This document shows positions 56,219 to 64,000 of a stretch of DNA of 64,000 bases, piece after piece. Both the position numbers and the translations under genes were made by a program. Below the pieces are notes generated by a model. That model was given only the letters and a program-made list of their open reading frames with translations. It did not search any database and was not told where the DNA came from. Source of the DNA: Sinomicrobium oceani. Lineage in GTDB: Bacteria; Bacteroidota; Bacteroidia; Flavobacteriales; Flavobacteriaceae. The DNA lies in contig NZ_FPJE01000023.1 of NCBI RefSeq assembly GCF_900119185.1, positions 1-64,000 of the forward strand, in the 5' to 3' direction. Within the stretch, counting starts at the first letter, position 1; the number at the start of each line of letters is the position of its first letter.

Positions 56219-57627
56219 TCTCCTATATTTTTAGTAGTTGGATTAAAACCTTGAATATGTAAATGATGATGGTGATTAGCATAATGTCTAGAATGGTTCA
56301 AAAGCCTTTCTTCACTGTCTATATTATATTTAAAACTCAATAAATCAGTATAACCATATTTATATAATGCATCATTAAAATCATTCTGTCGATCTTCATC
56401 TAAATCTTCAGCAGAACTATCTATATATAAAGCACCTCCGGATTTGTCTTTTCGTAAATATCTGAAATCCCCATTTCTTCCATTTTTATGAGATGTGCTT
56501 GGAGCCGGGGAACTCCCATCCTCAACACTAAAGCCTACAATAGTTACATCTTCAATATTTGCTTCTGACATTGCTCCTATTATAGCTGCTAAAGAAATTG
56601 GGCTTATATAACTACGGTATTCATTTCCAGATTTAACGGAAAAAGCAAACGAAGAATTAGCATCCTCAGATTCAAAATTAAAGCTTGATGGTAATTGAAT
56701 AAGTTCGTTATCATTTTTTATAAACTCACCGACAAATTCTATATTACCACTTTTATTTTCTATGTAATACCGAATTTTTTCATCCAACACATTTCCAATT
56801 TCTATAGTACCATCTGCAAGTATTACATATCCATCTTCTTCAGACTTCACTTCAAACCACTCCCCCTCTTCATTCAAAAACACATTGCTCTTGTCCGTTC
56901 CTCTATATGTAATTTCTCCTTCTGCCTGGGCTTCCACCTCAATAGACAGGAGACTTTTTATTGCTTCTCCGTATTCCGGTTCCCATCCTTCTTTAGTGAT
57001 CATTCTGTCGTAGCTTTCAGGGGATATGCTCCGCTGCCCGTCGGTATATCCCATAACTTCCTTTTCTCCGAGTTTTTCGCGCCATTCTTCCAATGTCTCA
57101 TCTTCCTTGGGGCGGAGCTTTACCTTGGCATAACGATGTGTTCCTTTTAAGTTTTCTTCTTCCGGCTCACAGAGTTCTATAGTGGTTATCTCACTTTCAT
57201 CCTGCAATACGGGAAGCATCCCTCCATCGGTAAGCAAAGCCTCCTTTTCTTTCAGCGTTACCTGTATACTGCTCACGATACCGAAATGCTCCGCTACGAT
57301 ATACACTTCATCTCCTACATTTCCATTTTTTATCTTTTCAAAACTCGTTTTTTCACCGGTCTTTTTCCGGCTGGTTATAGTTAACGTATCCCCGACACTG
57401 ATAACGGTAGATGTCAACCCGTTTTCCTCCATGATATCCTGGTAGGATACACCTTCATAATTACCGGCTATTTTGGAGAGATTATCCCCAGCTACCACGG
57501 TATATTCCTCCGTAGTTTCTTCAAGGATATCTTCCGTTTTTTTTTTGGCAAAATAAGCCGTCCGTACCACTATGGTCACCGGTAGAACTCCCGGGCTATA
57601 ATCTCCGAAACTAACGCTTGTTCCCAT
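56215..57627 (-). CDS. LysM protein with LAS-type zinc-peptidase C-terminus (candidate effector)
   Basis: 470 residues, no signal peptide. LysM at about 41-85 (EYTVVAGDNLSKIAGNYEGV), an acidic middle, and a C-terminal domain (about 340-465) with STSHKNGRNGDFRYL (His380, Asp387: the HxxxxxxD of D-Ala-D-Ala/MepA-type peptidases) and a His cluster giving HxH at 455-457 (HHLHIQG). These are the three zinc ligands of the LAS fold. It should cleave a peptidoglycan peptide bond when delivered to a rival's periplasm. The first gene of the payload after VgrG and the 57-residue ORF. Confidence 0.75.
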   Translation of the reverse strand: MGTSVSFGDYSPGVLPVTIVVRTAYFAKKKTEDILEETTEEYTVVAGDNLSKIAGNYEGVSYQDIMEENGLTSTVISVGDTLTITSRKKTGEKTSFEKIKNGNVGDEVYIVAEHFGIVSSIQVTLKEKEALLTDGGMLPVLQDESEITTIELCEPEEENLKGTHRYAKVKLRPKEDETLEEWREKLGEKEVMGYTDGQRSISPESYDRMITKEGWEPEYGEAIKSLLSIEVEAQAEGEITYRGTDKSNVFLNEEGEWFEVKSEEDGYVILADGTIEIGNVLDEKIRYYIENKSGNIEFVGEFIKNDNELIQLPSSFNFESEDANSSFAFSVKSGNEYRSYISPISLAAIIGAMSEANIEDVTIVGFSVEDGSSPAPSTSHKNGRNGDFRYLRKDKSGGALYIDSSAEDLDEDRQNDFNDALYKYGYTDLLSFKYNIDSEERLLNHSRHYANHHHHLHIQGFNPTTKNIGE

Positions 57628-57784
57628 TGGACACTATTTTTTTATTGCTGGTCAGCGTCAGATCAGAACTAATAGCTTCCACATTGATCTTATTGGCTAT
57701 TTTTTCCATCTTTCCACCTATCTTTAAATTGTAAGCGTTGTTTACGGTAACCGTAATCTGTTTTGCCTGCTTGATTATGGCCAT
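57611..57784 (-). CDS. Hidden 57-residue ORF between VgrG and the LysM peptidase
   Basis: ATG at 57784 is 1 bp after the VgrG stop, and the end overlaps the LysM gene by 17 bp, so all three are tightly coupled. Sequence pieces: MAIIKQAKQITVTVNNAYNL, KIGGKMEKIANKINVEAISS, DLTLTSNKKIVSNGNKR. The polar, beta-prone repeat style resembles the tail of VgrG. No signal peptide. It could be a small tip or chaperone component. I know no family; the support is frame, position and composition. Confidence 0.6.
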   Translation of the reverse strand: MAIIKQAKQITVTVNNAYNLKIGGKMEKIANKINVEAISSDLTLTSNKKIVSNGNKR

Positions 57785-57785
57785 A

Positions 57786-59624
57786 TCAGAATAGTTTAGA
57801 TTTTTCCGCGCTATTGAACTCTATGGTACTACCGCTTTGCATGGTCATGTTTTCACCTTCGCTGAACATGCTGATCTCATTGGCAATTTCGTTGGAAGTA
57901 TTGGCCTGTCTTAAAAAATCATTCTCCACTATTTCTGTTCTTTCATCCGACATTTCGGTTATGGTTCCCGCTGCACTCTGACTAATATCCTTACCGGCAG
58001 TAACCGCAATATCTTCATTGGCCGAATTCGTCATATTCCCACCGGCGCTTACACTTACATCCTTACCTGCCGAGATCGTAATATTTTCTCCGGCGGTAAG
58101 ATTAAAATTTTTGGGAGCATTAACGCTGATATTCCCCTGCCCGTCCATAAACCAGGTATTTCCGGATGGGTCCTCGATAAATATACTGCCTTCCGCATCG
58201 TTCATTTTTATTTTGGTACCACTGCGGCTGTGAATTACTTTGAGATCATTATTAGCCGTAGCATAACCACTTTTCTGGTTTCCGTTATACATTGTCCCGA
58301 CTATATATGGTTTCTCCGCATTACCGCCTTCATAGGATACCAGCACTTCTTCACCGATTTCGGGGATAAAATAAAATCCTTTACTTCCACCTCCATGAGG
58401 CTGTACCATCCGTATCCAGGGACTTTCGTAATCCCAATGAAACTTCACCTTAACTCTTCCCAGTCCTTTAGGATCATTATTATCGGTAACCATAGCAGGT
58501 TGCGTTTCTGCTACGGGAGGGGTTAAAACGTCGGTATACGGGGGGACTTCCACGGTATCCGGAACTCCGTTGAATTCGTTGGTATAATTTCCGGTCTCAT
58601 CACAGATATGTGTTATTGAAGTGATGTAATAACTGCCAAAAGCATCTTCTTTCACACCATCTGCCGGATCGCCCGTCAGAGAGAACATGGGCTCCTTTAT
58701 ACTGACAACATCTCCCGGCCGCAGTCCTGTTTCGGTAGAAATCCCTTTAGCGACCACCAAACCGGCTACCTGACCGTGTAACTGCATTTTTACGCGATCG
58801 TGCATGTGACTCTGTATGTTACCTGCACTCACCTGATGATGATAATACGAAGAGGCCCCGTTATCGGTAAAAGCGCTCTGTGATGCCCGGATCATGGCCT
58901 GAGACAATCCCTGGGCCTCATACCCTATTTCTCCCGAAGCCGTACGCTGTACCTGGGCATTTTCGGCATCATAGGCCGTATATCGGAACCCCAGGGGTTT
59001 TATACTCAAATGTCTGTTGAATTTTGTTATGTTCTGACCGTAAACCAGATCGAAGGATTCGGAAACCGGTTTGCCAAATACCAGTTCGGTGCCGTTATAA
59101 TAAAACCATGCTCCCTTCTTTTTAGCCATACGGCATAAAAATCCGAAGTCACTTTCTTTATACTGTACGGTATAATCCAAAGCGGTATCCCTGGCAATCT
59201 GTACGTTCAGGTTCACGGCGTCCTTAAGTGCTCCTACCGTATCGCGGACAATGGCAGATAATTCCTTACCGATATGCGACCGGGTATTGGGTACACCGTC
59301 CAGCTTCACCGTGGGGCTTGTCCCGGAGATAACGATCTCTCCTGCAGCTCCCTTGCTCCGGTCCACACTGACATCGGTGATGAGTCCTTTGAACACTAAT
59401 GGAGAAGTTTCTTTCTGAAGGCTCTTGGATTTTATTTCTATATGAACAGGCTGTCCCATATAATTCTGAGCTTTATCAATAGCCTGGGATATAAATTCTT
59501 TAGGCAAAGATTGTTTTATCGAAAAAACATGATGTGCCCGGAGTTGCTGTGCGATGGCAATCGTAGAAAACCTGGTTAACAGTTCTCCGTTTATAGCTAT
59601 CCTGATATTGGTCTGTATGGCCAT
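57786..59624 (-). CDS. vgrG: T6SS spike protein VgrG
   Basis: 612 residues. A gp27-like base (about 1-370), the OB-fold gp5 domain (about 376-450: DPKGLGRVKVKFHWDYESPW, GFYFIPEIGEEVLVSYEGGN) and a C-terminal repetitive beta-helix (about 480-570: AGENITISAGKDVSVSAGGN) forming the spike needle. VgrG trimers sit on the tube and receive PAAR-like tips and effectors. In this island it is followed by candidate effector genes and preceded by a tssD-like gene. No extra toxin domain is fused at its C-terminus. Confidence 0.95.
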   Translation of the reverse strand: MAIQTNIRIAINGELLTRFSTIAIAQQLRAHHVFSIKQSLPKEFISQAIDKAQNYMGQPVHIEIKSKSLQKETSPLVFKGLITDVSVDRSKGAAGEIVISGTSPTVKLDGVPNTRSHIGKELSAIVRDTVGALKDAVNLNVQIARDTALDYTVQYKESDFGFLCRMAKKKGAWFYYNGTELVFGKPVSESFDLVYGQNITKFNRHLSIKPLGFRYTAYDAENAQVQRTASGEIGYEAQGLSQAMIRASQSAFTDNGASSYYHHQVSAGNIQSHMHDRVKMQLHGQVAGLVVAKGISTETGLRPGDVVSIKEPMFSLTGDPADGVKEDAFGSYYITSITHICDETGNYTNEFNGVPDTVEVPPYTDVLTPPVAETQPAMVTDNNDPKGLGRVKVKFHWDYESPWIRMVQPHGGGSKGFYFIPEIGEEVLVSYEGGNAEKPYIVGTMYNGNQKSGYATANNDLKVIHSRSGTKIKMNDAEGSIFIEDPSGNTWFMDGQGNISVNAPKNFNLTAGENITISAGKDVSVSAGGNMTNSANEDIAVTAGKDISQSAAGTITEMSDERTEIVENDFLRQANTSNEIANEISMFSEGENMTMQSGSTIEFNSAEKSKLF

Positions 59625-59641
59625 AATACAATGTGTTTATG

Positions 59642-60145
59642 TTATAAACCTTCCCTGGTTTGTGAGGTATCCACTAATTTTACAATGTCAAGATTTTCGG
59701 CTTCTTCATAAGCCTCATCTATCTGATCTTTGGTGCCTATGTAGTATTGCACAAATCTAATTCCCTTTTTCCCTTCACTATCTCTACTGGCATAACCACT
59801 AGATCCGCCTGTAGCTATTACAGTATCCGCAGGAAGCTCCCTGTCCATAGTAAACCGAATTTCATTTTCCTGATCGATATTCCGATAATAAAATTTTGGG
59901 AAATCCGACCAGCCCGGATTAGTTGGAAATTTTGACAACAAAATCCCATTCGAAGGTATCCTGTATATTCGGGCTTTATCCTTGTATTCCTTTTCTGCTC
60001 CGTTTTCCTGATCGTAAATAACCAAAATATAGCCGGTATAATTTTCCGGCACTACGAATATAGCTTCCTCACCGGACCGTCCGCACCCTGCAAAAACGGA
60101 TAGTGCTACAAACAATAACACCGGGATGTTAATTTTAAAATTCAT
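59642..60145 (-). CDS. Lipoprotein, DUF6843-like, probable immunity partner
   Basis: 167 residues from the ATG at 60145, which overlaps the stop of the upstream gene by 11 bp. Lipoprotein signal ending FAGC (MNFKINIPVLLFVALSVFAGC). The start of the mature part, IFVVPENYTGYILVIYDQENG, resembles DUF6843 lipoproteins; YRIPSNGILLSKFP and RFVQYYIGTKDQIDEAY follow. Translational overlap with the protein before it suggests a toxin-antidote type couple. Confidence 0.72.
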   Translation of the reverse strand: MNFKINIPVLLFVALSVFAGCGRSGEEAIFVVPENYTGYILVIYDQENGAEKEYKDKARIYRIPSNGILLSKFPTNPGWSDFPKFYYRNIDQENEIRFTMDRELPADTVIATGGSSGYASRDSEGKKGIRFVQYYIGTKDQIDEAYEEAENLDIVKLVDTSQTREGL

Positions 60146-60917
60146 CCTGAATATATTTATTCCATTCGTCAATAGTATAGGTCTGATCACCCTGACAGAC
60201 ACTGGTAAAATTACCATTACTGTCAAACATGATTTGCATATCTACATTAAACAGCGGATTTTTATTATCCCCGAAAAGACTGTGTATTCCCCCGGACTCC
60301 TGCTTTGCTCCTAAAAACACTTTGGTCATTCCCGACTGGTCTACCACAAAAGCTTCGGCGCTGGGAAAACTGTCTCCCGTAAAAGAGCCTTTGATGATCA
60401 ACATACCTTTCTCCTGGTCTTCTGTTACGGATAACGCGGAATGCACATCAAGGCTTGGGGTTATAAAGCCTGGTGTAAGAGGGTCTTTGCCATAGTGATG
60501 AAAGTCAAAAGATGCTGTCCCTCCGGAAAAAACCTTATCGCTAATCCTGGATTTTGGAATTCCTTCATCCACCCGTGGAGGAACGTATGGCTGTCCAGGC
60601 ACAGGAGAAGTTCCATAGAACAATGTGAAGTCACTTCTGGACTGCGGGTCGGTAATCATACCTTCCATGGGGTCAACTATAAAAGTACTCCTTACTCTGG
60701 AGGTAACATTTTCACCTATATCCAAAGAAGGCCCTCTCCCATCTCCCCTGAAAAACACTCCTGTAGTCGGAGAAGCTATAAAAGATCGTATATGGATCCG
60801 CCACGGCCATTCTCCATGGCTATAAAGTGTAAAATTTAAAACTCCGCGATAGCCTACGCGGGACAATTCTTCGATCCATCCCAAAGCCTCTTCGGCAGCA
60901 TGTACACTTATATCCAT
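60135..60917 (-). CDS. Unknown protein after divergent TssD, candidate T6SS effector
   Basis: 260 residues, no signal peptide. Motifs: YGEWPWRIHIRSF-type start (HGEWPWRIHIRSFIASP), VFFRGDGRGPSLDIGENVTS, RVRSTFIVDP, SLDVHSALSVTEDQEKGMLI, SAEAFVVDQSGMTKVFLGAK, HSLFGDNKNPLFNVD, YTIDEWNKYI. It recalls, without certainty, a domain found at the C-termini of polymorphic toxins in soil bacteria. It lies 11 bp after the divergent tssD and overlaps a lipoprotein gene, so loading in the TssD tube and immunity by the lipoprotein are both plausible. Confidence 0.6.
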   Translation of the reverse strand: MDISVHAAEEALGWIEELSRVGYRGVLNFTLYSHGEWPWRIHIRSFIASPTTGVFFRGDGRGPSLDIGENVTSRVRSTFIVDPMEGMITDPQSRSDFTLFYGTSPVPGQPYVPPRVDEGIPKSRISDKVFSGGTASFDFHHYGKDPLTPGFITPSLDVHSALSVTEDQEKGMLIIKGSFTGDSFPSAEAFVVDQSGMTKVFLGAKQESGGIHSLFGDNKNPLFNVDMQIMFDSNGNFTSVCQGDQTYTIDEWNKYIQDEF

Positions 60918-60928
60918 AATTCTATCAT

Positions 60929-61324
60929 TTATAATGCTACCGGCCAGTTCTTGTCGAACCGGGAACCATTGATAGTAATCTCCTTGGCGACAATAGTAAT
61001 CTCTGCCCGCATAGGTAAAGAATCATCCGCATCAAAAAGCTCCTCATACGCTACACAATAAGCTTTTTTAAATTGCAGCCCCCTCATTTTAGACATTCCG
61101 TCCCTTCGGTAAAAGACAAATTCACCATCCCTGACCTGACTCGGATTCCGCATCCAGTCAAAGAGCGATGTACTTTTTGTCAACTCCACCAATACCCGGA
61201 TACGGCCACCCCTGGGGTCCGCTGCCGGCCTGTCACTATGATCCGTATCCTGGGTCATGGACATCCTGTACCGCAATACAACCATCTCTTCACCGTCAAT
61301 GGTCAGTTTTGATAAAAAACTCAT
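60929..61324 (-). CDS. Divergent TssD (Hcp)-like protein, second type
   Basis: 131 residues. The layout is that of TssD (MSFLSKLTIDGEEMVVLRYR, DPRGGRIRVLVELTKSTSLF, DWMRNPSQVRDGEFVFYRRD, EELFDADDSLPMRAEITIVA), but identity to the two close tssD copies is low. It begins the operon that continues with the unknown protein, its lipoprotein, and VgrG. Specialised Hcp variants next to effector genes often act as dedicated carriers. Confidence 0.85.
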   Translation of the reverse strand: MSFLSKLTIDGEEMVVLRYRMSMTQDTDHSDRPAADPRGGRIRVLVELTKSTSLFDWMRNPSQVRDGEFVFYRRDGMSKMRGLQFKKAYCVAYEELFDADDSLPMRAEITIVAKEITINGSRFDKNWPVAL

Positions 61325-61659
61325 AATTAAAGTATTATTTCTCTACAAATTATGTTGTAAAATATTTATAAAAATACACTATTATCTGTTTGCCCGGTAT
61401 CCCCGAAACCCGGTATTTTACCATAAGCGTTTCATAACTAAAAAAGTATAAAACCGACATTACGAATGCCTGTCCGGAAAGGTTATAATTATACCTTAAT
61501 AAACAGTGCATACCTGTTAGGGTACTACGGTGTATGGTCCATGGCTCACTATGTAAGATAAATGATCCGGATCTATTCTCAGAAAGGGAAAAAATTCTCC
61601 TTTATTTCTGATTTTTATACTGATCTGGATTATTCGTTATTCAAAAGGAAACGGAAATT
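61325..61659. other. AT-rich gap between the two tssD genes
   Basis: About 335 bp. It must hold the 3' end of tssD copy 2 and the promoter of the divergent tssD. I see no exact TAnnTTTG, no strong terminator and no convincing ORF; a CCCGGTAT direct repeat occurs near 61400-61420. Confidence 0.45.
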
Positions 61660-62046
61660 TTACACCCATTCATTTATATGTTCTCCGCCACCGCTGCCTA
61701 TTGCGCGGCAGGATATGCTAAAAGTTTCCGTTAAGGGGTTGTCGCCGGAAGCATCGAAGTTTTCTTTGTATTTCACCAGATATCCTTCGGTGAAATTCAC
61801 TTCCCTGAGTTTTGCATCCGTATCTCTTTTCAGATACGTGATCACTCCATTCTTGCGTTCGAAGTTGTTTGTCATCCACTCGAAGAAGAAGGAATCTCCT
61901 GTGGATTCTACGGTAAGATTAATCCGTCCTCCACGTGTTACGGATGAGGGACGCCCGGTGGCATCCGTTTCCTGTGCCATATCGTAATTGGCATGAAGAA
62001 TGTTGACTTTTTTGCCTCCTACGGACAAAGTTGCTTTAAATGACAT
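61660..62046 (-). CDS. tssD: T6SS tube protein TssD (Hcp-like), copy 2
   Basis: 128 residues, no signal peptide. It differs from copy 1 (417-803) at 22 positions; most differences are conservative and the central RGGRINLTVESTGDSFFFEW block is identical. It heads the leftward T6SS tip-and-effector island. The upstream region shares the GCAATATATTAAA-N8-TATTATGCAA element with copy 1. Confidence 0.92.
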   Translation of the reverse strand: MSFKATLSVGGKKVNILHANYDMAQETDATGRPSSVTRGGRINLTVESTGDSFFFEWMTNNFERKNGVITYLKRDTDAKLREVNFTEGYLVKYKENFDASGDNPLTETFSISCRAIGSGGGEHINEWV

Positions 62047-62403
62047 AATACTGAAAATTTAAAAATTAAGGTTAACTATAAAAAATACCAAATCAAATAT
62101 TGAACTATATAGAAACCGCAATATATTAAATGTGAACGTATTATGCAAAACAGAATATTAACAAAGTGTTGTCTTTACGTTTACGATGGTAAGAATTATC
62201 CCGTAACCGGAAAGACAAAAAGACCGAATACAGAAGAAATAACCTTAAAAAAGACCGAGAAAGGAATACGTCTTCCATCCCCTCTTCACCCTTTTAAATT
62301 AAGAAATAACCTAAAAAAATAGTAGAATAAACAGTCTTTATTTCTGTCCGGCACCTAAAAGATAAGGAAGCCTGAACGACGAAAAAACTACAACTATAAA
62401 GAA
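62047..62403. other. Promoter region of tssD copy 2 and 3' flank of the TolC-like gene
   Basis: About 357 bp without a gene. Besides the 31-bp element at 62118-62148, the stretch nearest tssD (62041-62100) also resembles the region before copy 1 (TAAGGTTAAC, AATACC.AATCAAA). The remainder is A-rich and shows no clear terminator. Confidence 0.5.
62118..62148 (-). promoter_or_regulatory. Conserved 31-bp element upstream of tssD copy 2
   Basis: GCAATATATTAAA-N8-TATTATGCAA, same length and flanks as at 870-900, 72 bp upstream of the ATG. The 8-bp centre differs, so the ends are under selection or were copied with the gene. Confidence 0.55.
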
Positions 62404-63711
62404 TCAGAAAGACAGGCTGCCCGAGATCGCTTTCAGCGTAATTTCGGATAATTTGGCCTGCAATACCGCCTCACTATGCCGCAACTGTGCATTGATATGA
62501 TTGAGCTGCGCTGTCCTGAACTCCATAGTGGTTATCGTACCTATCTTATATTTTTCCATGGTAATATCCAGGTTTTCCTTGGCTATGGTCTCATTCCTGT
62601 GTTCCAGAACGATAAGCCCAAGATTGGTCTGATACGTCTGAAATGCCGTTCCGAGTTGCGACAATAGCGCCTGCTTTTGCTGCGCAATCATCAATTCGTT
62701 GTTATCAATGGCTATTTTGGCAATCTTCTCACTGCGGTTTTGGTTAAAGCCATCAAAAACATTCATACTCACACTGAAACCGTAGTTCCAACCATGCGAA
62801 TTGGAATTGGTTACAAAACCGAGGCTCGATTCTGTCCTGGAAAAATTATATCCCGTCGATGCCGTAATCACCGGATAACGATTTGCTTTAACCTGCTTCA
62901 GTTCCAGTTCGGCGATTTGCTTGCTGATGATCCTCGTGAGTAATTCCGGATTACGTTCTTTGGCCAGGACTTCAAGCTCCGGCAGAAACAGCTCCTTGTC
63001 TACGGTCATCTCGTCCACCACCTGAAAATCGGTCTTTCCATCTCTGGCCAGGAGTTCGTTGAGCCGTATTTTCGTATTATTATACGATTCCTGTTGTTTC
63101 AGCTTCAAGGTCTGATCGGTATTGAGGTCTACCTTGGCATTCAACAGTTCCAGTTTGGAAGCTTTACCAATAGTAAACCGGTTTTGGGCCAGTTCTACAC
63201 GCTGTCTGGAAATCACCAGGGTGCTATCCAGTACGGCAAGTTGCTGTTGTTGCTGTACCACATCATAATAAGTGATAAGCACATTACTCACATTGGTTAG
63301 TATCGCCTGCTTTAATTCGGTTTCCCCGAGTTTTTCCAGTTCCTGAAGCTGCTCGTGCCTGGCAAACATTTTCAGCCCGTCAAAAACAGTCCAATCCAGA
63401 GCCACACCATAATTGAGGTTATTGTTTTTGGCGTTGGACAAGGACCGTTCCGTACCGTCTGTCCTGGTCTGGTCCAGGGTCTGAATACTGTTGTTATCAT
63501 TGAGGACCAGATTCACCCGGGGAAGCATCCCGGCAAACCCTGCGCTGACCCCCAACTGATCGGCTTCATACGAATTCTCGGCCAGCCGTATATCATAATT
63601 ATTTTCCAGGGTTACTCGTATGGCATCTTCCGGAGTGAGGATATCCTGTCCTCTCCCTTCTGTAACCAGGAGCATAAAAAGTATATATAAAGACAATATT
63701 CGTGTACTCAT
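62404..63711 (-). CDS. TolC-family outer membrane channel (RND-linked)
   Basis: 435 residues with a signal peptide (MSTRILSLYILFMLLVTEGRG). Two efflux-protein repeats: TPEDAIRVTLENNYDIRLAE and the second after about residue 250, long helices (VVQQQQQLAVLDSTLVISRQ) and the KYKIGTITTMEFRTAQLNHI motif. It follows 12 bp after the RND pump gene and should form the outer membrane exit of a tripartite efflux pump. Confidence 0.93.
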   Translation of the reverse strand: MSTRILSLYILFMLLVTEGRGQDILTPEDAIRVTLENNYDIRLAENSYEADQLGVSAGFAGMLPRVNLVLNDNNSIQTLDQTRTDGTERSLSNAKNNNLNYGVALDWTVFDGLKMFARHEQLQELEKLGETELKQAILTNVSNVLITYYDVVQQQQQLAVLDSTLVISRQRVELAQNRFTIGKASKLELLNAKVDLNTDQTLKLKQQESYNNTKIRLNELLARDGKTDFQVVDEMTVDKELFLPELEVLAKERNPELLTRIISKQIAELELKQVKANRYPVITASTGYNFSRTESSLGFVTNSNSHGWNYGFSVSMNVFDGFNQNRSEKIAKIAIDNNELMIAQQKQALLSQLGTAFQTYQTNLGLIVLEHRNETIAKENLDITMEKYKIGTITTMEFRTAQLNHINAQLRHSEAVLQAKLSEITLKAISGSLSF

Positions 63712-63723
63712 GGGATTTATTTT

Positions 63724-64000
63724 TTATACGGCATCCAGTTCCGGACGATGTTTTTTCGCTCTCGACCACAATGTATAGATCGCCGGTATCACAAACAAGG
63801 TAAGTATCAGTGAAAACAGTGAACCTCCGATAATCACCACTCCCATACCTATACGGCTTGTAGAAGCGGCACCGAGGGAAAGTGCAATAGGCAGGGCCCC
63901 CAGTATAATGGTGAGACTCGTCATCAGTATCGGGCGAAGCCGCGATTCGGCAGCTTCGATTATGGCCTGCGACTTAGGCATCCCCTCTTCACGCAGCTGA
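63724..64000 (-). CDS. RND-family efflux pump, C-terminal end (runs off the window)
   Basis: The frame is open to the last base; 91 residues are visible. EGMPKSQAIIEAAESRLRPI, LMTSLTIILGALPIALSLGA and GMGVVIIGGSLFSLILTLFV are the conserved end of AcrB/MexB-type pumps (transmembrane helices 10-12). It is upstream of and probably co-transcribed with the TolC-like gene. Substrate unknown. Confidence 0.92.
   Translation of the reverse strand, partial: QLREEGMPKSQAIIEAAESRLRPILMTSLTIILGALPIALSLGAASTSRIGMGVVIIGGSLFSLILTLFVIPAIYTLWSRAKKHRPELDAV

Noticed and set aside
61390-61425. CCCGGTAT repeat as possible hairpin or CRISPR-like repeat
   Set aside because: It is a single direct repeat pair, not an inverted repeat and not an array.
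1-64000. tRNA, rRNA or CRISPR arrays
   Set aside because: None recognised on reading the intergenic regions; gaps are short and show hairpins or promoters only.

Overview
The window looks like a chromosomal segment of a Flavobacteriaceae-type Bacteroidota genome. The evidence is the repeated TAnnTTTG promoter element just upstream of start codons with no Shine-Dalgarno runs, the gene order CBS protein - nadK - DUF6089 - uppS - bamA - ompH - ompH, the LemA/TPM genes, a NifU protein with a duplicated N-terminal domain, and a Bacteroidetes-type (subtype iii) type VI secretion (T6SS) tube protein. No rRNA, tRNA or CRISPR array was seen.

Layout. 1-0.3 kb: tail of an IS1182-like transposase. 0.4-0.8 kb: a stand-alone T6SS tube gene (tssD). 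1-9.3 kb: housekeeping genes (fabD, gamma carbonic anhydrase, NifU, PiT phosphate transporter, thioredoxin-fold DUF255 protein, tsaB). 9.4-15.5 kb: a five-gene MacAB-TolC-like export operon with two different FtsX-type permeases. 15.6-24.3 kb: porin plus DASS anion symporter, M20 peptidase, LolC-like permease, NamZ muramidase, asnB. 24.5-32.8 kb: GSCFA protein, alaS, M23 peptidase, MerR regulator, LemA and two TPM proteins, CpsB-type phosphatase. 32.9-42.3 kb: envelope and cofactor block (two OmpH/Skp chaperones, bamA, uppS, DUF6089, nadK, CBS protein, pdxJ, lipB, a small Pmp3 protein). 42.6-47.9 kb: lysS, a small periplasmic protein, a serine hydrolase, and metK behind a well-formed SAM-II-type riboswitch.

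48.1-62.0 kb is the accessory region and the most interesting part: a leftward T6SS tip-and-effector island. In transcription order it holds tssD, a divergent tssD, an unknown protein plus lipoprotein, VgrG, a 57-residue hidden ORF, a LysM protein with a zinc-peptidase-like C-terminus plus lipoprotein, a second LysM protein, a PAAR-like DUF4280 protein, an 887-residue protein with an internal OmpA-like domain and no signal peptide, and then two copies of a lipoprotein + cytosolic-protein pair. There are no sheath, baseplate or ClpV genes, so this is a payload module that must work with an apparatus encoded elsewhere. The repeated pairing of a cytoplasmic protein with a lipoprotein suggests effector-immunity couples. 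The two 83%-identical tssD genes, 61 kb apart, share a conserved 31-bp upstream element, which suggests co-regulation.

62.4-64 kb: a TolC-type channel followed upstream by the C-terminus of an RND efflux pump that runs off the window.
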